Assembly (NCBI RefSeq): GCF_902459465.1
Contig: NC_047068.1
Location: 13,973,195-14,037,194 of the forward strand
DNA: 64,000 nt
From: Asterias rubens
Lineage: Eukaryota; Echinodermata; Asteroidea; Forcipulatida; Asteriidae
Direction: 5' to 3'
Shown here: in pieces, positions 60,601 to 64,000 of the stretch
How the letters are laid out: the number at the start of each line of letters is the position of its first letter
Numbering within the stretch: the stretch's first letter is position 1
The notes under the pieces: model-generated
Seen by the model: the letters and a program-made list of their open reading frames with translations, nothing else
What the model was told of the DNA's origin: nothing
Databases searched by the model: none
Made by a program: the position numbers and the translations under genes

Positions 60601-63420
60601 TATTATTATTAAAAAATCATGATGCATTATTTTGGCACTGATGCAACAATTTGTTCTTTTTGTTTTTGTAGATATTGATGATGTGGGTGGAGACTATGAT
60701 GATGATGAGTTTGAGGTCTATGAGAGCATGAAAGCATCACTCTCTACAACAGCAGTAACTCAGAAAGGGACTGACATACCTGATCAAGATGACTATGATA
60801 AGGTAATAATAATAATATTGAAGTCTTATAAAGCGCACGTATCTACCAACAAGGTACTCAAGGCGCTTAGTATGTTCATTGTTACAGAAAGATAGGTTAT
60901 TGAAGGTATGAGTTCTGCGACCCAATTATGTAGCACCTTATTATGTAGCCCCAATTATGTAGCACCTTATAAGTGTTTACAAGGTGCTACGGCGCATTGG
61001 GCAGCCACAGCCAGGAACACTGGGGCAAACTCCTTCTCTTTTCGATAAGTGCACTGGGTTCTTTTACGTGCATTACATAACACATGGGACCAACAGTTTA
61101 CGTCCCATCCGAAGGCTTAGTAATGGTTAAGTGTCTTGCTTAAGGACACATGTGTCACGACCAGGACACAAACCCACACTCGAACCCAGGTATGTCATTG
61201 TGGTGATAGTGCTGATGGTGGTTTTGCATCTATCTTTCTACCAACAAGTCTGAGAGAAGCTGCGTCGTTGGCTGTGTTTAAACGCCTCCTCAAGACATTT
61301 TTATTCCCAGATTCATCCTAATTTGCTCCTATGTTTTTTTTTGTCTATTGGCCCGTCGTTGGTATTTTTTTGTTTTGTTTTTGTTATTGTGTTGCCCTCC
61401 CTTTCTTAGGCCCTCTGTTCTTTGTATAGCGCCTTATAAATGCTTTGTATTATTTTATTATTATTATTATTATTATTATTATACATTATCAACAGCTGCA
61501 GTGCTTCTGACCAAGTAAGTTTTTATGGTTGTGAGAAATTACCCTCCCTTTTAAGAATGTCCAGTCGAGATGTTCCATCCCATTTAACCCCCCCCCCCCA
61601 AAAAAAAACCAAAACAAAATTTCTTTATCCCAGATCCAGCAGACTAACAAATTTGTTCTCTCTATTTGATCAGATAACTGAGAACCTAACACTGATCCTT
61701 GAGGGACCCAGCGATGGTGACAGTGACATTGAGGTAGATGCAGAACAGTTTAGTAAAGGTAAGAGTGCAAAAGCTTATTGTTAATCTTATTGGGGAAGAG
61801 TGAGGTTTATTACCCGATTGATGTTGACGTGATTCATCCTAAAGTTTTCTCTCTTGACTCAGCCGATCATCGCGAGAGAGGAGAAGGGAAAAGAAAATCT
61901 AAGATGGAGGAAGATTCCGATGAAGATGATGATGATGAATCCAGTGATCATCTGCTTCTAAGTATTGAAGATGTCAAGGTAATAGTTGCGGTTATCTCAA
62001 ACGGATCAGCATATTGTGCTTGTCATTGCCTTGAAGGCAAAGTATACCTTTGGTTTTTTCGAACCATGCTATTCTTATACAAACGTAGATGTATACAATA
62101 AAACTAACATCTGAAAATATGATTTCAAAAGGTGGTCGCAATTTTTAGATATGTTTTATACTATCGAAAGCAGCTGTAGGCTACTAATCAAAGGTTTTAA
62201 TTGCCATTAATTTTAAGAGTTATTCCCAAAAGTATACCTTCCCTTTGAAGGTATTAGGCACGCTGTACAAATGGAAACTGCTGACCAACCGTTTGCTGGT
62301 TGCCAAATGGTTGGAAGTAGTAACAGTATTTACTACATGGTTGAGGGGATCGTTTGTTTAATGCTTCAATGCACTCAGCTTTCTAAGCGGAAGAGTCGTG
62401 CTGGATATTTTTGGGCCGTCTTGAGTAAAACTGTTTCTGATTGGACTCGCGTCTTACACAGGATTGGTAGAGCTGACAAAGTATTGCAGAGACAACCTTT
62501 TTTGTTTTGTGTGATCAACCATGAAATAACAAACCGGGGGTCGATTTCACAAAGAGTTAAAGACTAGTCCTAACTTAGGACTAGTCCTAGGAGATACTAA
62601 AAACGTGTGGCTGGTCCTAAGTTAGCATGAGTAACGCGTTCTAACTCGAGATAAGACTAGTCTTAACTCTTTGTGAAATCCACCCCACCATCCACCAGTG
62701 AAAATTTTGGCTTAATCCGTTGTGTGATTCAGGGGAAAGTTGTGAAAAACCGTGCACAATTTTCAGCTTGTTCATTGTTGACATATTGTCCTTGGTTTGG
62801 GTTGTAACAACCGAAATCAGCTATTCGGAAGGACATTTTTCACACACAACTATGGTTCTAGTATGAACTTCATAATAAGCTTTCAGAAACTAAACAATGA
62901 TGTTTCTTATTCTTACAAATCCTGTAGAACACTTTCAAGTTTGTTTCACTAAAAGTCATGAAACAAAAACCTTAAATCTGTTGTGTGTTTCATTAATTGC
63001 AGATGCTAAGAAGGAGTCTGGAAGCCAATGCAGATATACGCAGGAGTATCACATATCATCAGGTAGGCCAAATTAATACCAAAAAATCATCACTACTTCA
63101 ACAATTTTGACAATATTGTTGAAGAAGCTAAGATGCATATATGTTAGGAGATAAACTGGAGGTTGTTGGTTCAAATCTCGCTCAAGTCAATTTTTCCTTG
63201 TCTAACCCCAAATAATGTTTTCTTCTTCAGCATCCTGAGTCTGATCGAAGTCCTTCATCATCCGAAGGGGAAGATGAGGAGGAAGACATGGGTGACGACA
63301 GTAAAGAGGCAGAGGACGATATAGAGGAAGATATTGAGATCCTTAGAGACAGTCTGGAACGTGACGTCAGGCTGGAACATGGAGACATGATTGTACTAGA
63401 GTTTGCAGCTCTCGGCAAAG
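54620..63420 (+). CDS. KATNIP: KATNIP (katanin-interacting protein, KIAA0556)-like, 5' part; gene continues past the window
   Basis: Exons: 54620-54626 (tentative), 56307-56365, 57430-57500, 58790-58956, 59644-59771, 60240-60303, 60672-60802, 61674-61758, 61863-61978, 63003-63062, 63231-63420. Phases agree across all; exon 63231-63420 ends in phase 1 before GTCAGC, so more exons follow outside. About 359 residues are visible. Diagnostic blocks are KYDEYLLLLQQKNR, VLKKMKAKD, EQGFSLYVNGAN and KTAPTKVQRRNW, in the order of the vertebrate KATNIP N-terminus. After that come acidic stretches (DSDEDDDDESS, EGEDEEEDMGDD) with two RRSLE/RDSLE motifs. In vertebrates the protein is ciliary and basal-body associated and binds katanin and microtubules; the large C-terminal domains are not in this window. 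The first exon is only 7 coding bases and is the weakest part. Confidence 0.82.
55678..55829. mobile_element. Foldback MITE
   Basis: CAATGGGAGACTTTC and GAAAGTCTCCTATTG are the inverse ends. GCAGCAGACTTACCGGGTAA and its inverse TTACCCGGTATGTCTGCTGC form the inner arms. Confidence 0.75.
56798..56847 (-). mobile_element. MITE family A end fragment
   Basis: TTTAAAGGCACTGGGCACTA to AGACCAGTATTCTCA: only the first 50 bp of the inverted copy remain. Confidence 0.5.
56945..57083. mobile_element. MITE family F
   Basis: TCGATTTCACCAAACTCTTC to TTTTGTGAAATCG with CCTAAGTTAGGATGGG inside, as at 9678 and 62537. Confidence 0.7.
57805..57958. mobile_element. MITE with CATAGAC(C/A)TTTTCACAAA ends
   Basis: CATAGACCTTTTCACAAA at the left, TTTGTGAAAATGTCTATG at the right. 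The inner GAGGTGCATTGTGG and CCACAATGCACCTT are also inverse. Confidence 0.75.
58020..58243 (-). mobile_element. tRNA-derived SINE family S1, minus strand
   Basis: GTTAAGTGCCTTGCTCACTT, GGTATCGAACCCACACTCTG and AGACCACTCGGCCGTAAC are the inverse of the S1 head. The upstream part is diverged. It abuts the element at 58244. Confidence 0.6.
58244..58722. mobile_element. About 480-bp TIR element with CTGTAT microsatellite at one end
   Basis: ATAGAGAGGTTTCGCAAGTG at the left and CGCTTGTGAAACCTTTCTAT at the right are inverse. Next to them GGATACACATACAGATACC pairs with a run of TATCTG repeats. No coding capacity. Confidence 0.7.
59171..59575 (+). repeat. 32-bp minisatellite, about 12 units, in a KATNIP-like intron
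   Basis: The unit joins AACCAGTCACACAACCAAGA and TTTGTCTGGAAT. Inner units are almost identical; edge units are diverged (CGCACAACC, GGCATGACC). The array lies in the intron before exon 59644. Confidence 0.93.
60360..60612 (+). mobile_element. SINE-like fragment with (TTA)n tail
   Basis: AACGAACCCAATACACC, GCAGCATATTGCGCCACAGT and a GCGCTTTGAGACACCC 3' end followed by GTTATTATTATTATTA resemble the S1 body and tail. Confidence 0.45.
60803..61189 (-). mobile_element. tRNA-derived SINE family S1, full-length, minus strand, flush with the exon 60672-60802 donor
   Basis: Tail (AAT)n and TCTTATAAAGCGCACGTATC at the left; CGGCGCATTGGGCAGCCAC, GGTTCTTTTACGTGCATTAC, ACGTCCCATCCGAAGGC and TGTGTCACGACCAGGAC at the right. 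The exon donor GTAATAATAATAA merges into the SINE tail. Confidence 0.75.
61200..61486 (+). mobile_element. 5'-truncated LINE 3' end (CR1/L2-like)
   Basis: The open frame to the stop at 61319-61321 reads LPTSLREAASLAVFKRLLKT then FLFPDSS, typical of the last residues of CR1/L2-type reverse transcriptase ORFs. It is followed by a T-rich 3' UTR, GCGCCTTATAAATGC and a (TTA)n tail. No enzymatic domain remains. The tail is similar to that of SINE family S1. Confidence 0.7.
62537..62696. mobile_element. MITE family F, good copy
   Basis: GGGGTCGATTTCACAAAGAG to TTTGTGAAATCCACCCC, with CCTAACTTAGGACTAGTCC inside. It lies in the KATNIP-like intron before exon 63003. Confidence 0.8.
63140..63215 (+). 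mobile_element. SINE family S2 remnant
   Basis: ACTGGAGGTTGTTGGTTCAA, ATCTCGCTCAAGTCAAT and CTTGTCTAACCCCAAATAAT match the S2 head-body junction. It ends about 15 bp before exon 63231. Confidence 0.45.
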
Positions 63421-63469
63421 GTCAGCTTTGAGACTTCTCAAATTTAATACTTAAGTCAGAATTTGGAAA

Positions 63470-63860
63470 CAAAGTGACCAATTGAAGGGTCTGTATACCT
63501 CTGGTAATGACTCTGAAAATTAATGGCAATAAAAAACATACTTGGGTAAAGAAGCTTTGGATAATATAATGCATTTTGAAGAAAGAAAAAAATTCTTTTT
63601 AAAGTACTGCGGGAATGGAACAACTTTTTATCCCCAGAAAATTGAGTCTGAGATTCAGATTGTGTATTCCAATTTCGGGTTAGACTTCCTGCATGGGCAT
63701 AACCGCTCCAGATTTTTGGCACTTTCTAAAAATCCCTACCATCTTTTGAAATGAAATTTTCACAGGTTAGTTTTATGGTATATTGCTACAACCATATAGG
63801 ATTGAAACAGTGGGTTCCAATTATCAAGCATTCACAATCCCTTTGAAGAGGGACTCCAAG
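63470..63860. repeat. Dispersed repeat family G
   Basis: GGTAATGACTCTGAAAATTA, TTTTTATCCCCAGAAAATTG, GATTGTGTATTCCAATTTCG and CTTTTGAAATGAAATTTTCAC match 53630-53915 and in part 50025-50190. Small ORFs inside are not genes. No exon is seen in 63421-64000. Confidence 0.55.
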
Positions 63861-64000
63861 GTCAAATTTTGTTTTGTGATGCATAGCATAAATCAGGAAG
63901 CGTTTTTGGGGTACAATGTGGTACACACATGAGTCAGCAAAGTTTATGATAAGTATTGAACATAATGTGGATCCGTGTGAGGCAACACCCGGTGTCAGAA

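Noticed and set aside
1-64000. A bacterial, phage or viral insertion
   Set aside because: No operon-like gene runs, integrase, capsid or polymerase frames; all genes have animal-type splicing.

Overview
This is animal nuclear DNA. Coding sequence is split into many short exons with GT/AG borders, introns are long, and the non-coding sequence is packed with short inverted-repeat transposons (MITEs), tRNA-derived SINEs and minisatellites. Gene content (fibrinogen-related protein, Munc13-4, executioner caspase, KATNIP) and the repeat landscape fit a marine deuterostome. An echinoderm, perhaps a sea star, is my best guess; it is an inference, not a match I could run.

Layout. (1) 1-9300: one intronless, secreted fibrinogen-domain gene (2169-3188, +) behind four CCAAT boxes, then AT-rich non-coding DNA with degenerate tandem repeats and a transposon-like unit built from palindromes. 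(2) 9311-45236 (+): a complete gene of the UNC13D (Munc13-4)/BAIAP3 family. I reconstructed 30 coding exons whose lengths sum to an exact open frame of 1205 codons plus stop. It has C2A, MHD1, MHD2 and C2B domains and a second possible first exon at 11271-11380 with the same splice phase. Its introns hold a 79-bp satellite of about 37 units, a 96-bp minisatellite, many MITEs and SINEs, and an inverted 82-bp copy (81/82 identical) of part of its own exon 12. (3) 48020-52892 (-): a complete six-exon executioner-type caspase, 352 residues, with the QACRG active site. (4) 54620 or 56307 to 63420 (+): the 5' part of a KATNIP (KIAA0556)-like gene, running off the right edge.

The four genes do not form an operon or an obvious pathway. 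UNC13D and the caspase are convergent; the caspase and the KATNIP-like gene are divergent, with start codons about 1.7 kb apart. The fibrinogen-domain protein, granule-exocytosis factor and caspase all have immune-related relatives in animals, but linkage here may be chance.

I found no convincing new multi-gene system. The strongest unusual signals are structural: the inverted exon-12 copy in intron 17, the alternative first exons, a triple-nested MITE beside the caspase stop codon, a MITE edge that may supply a branch point, a 62-bp-arm perfect hairpin beside a splice donor, and a fibrinogen domain that has lost both cysteines of a conserved disulphide.
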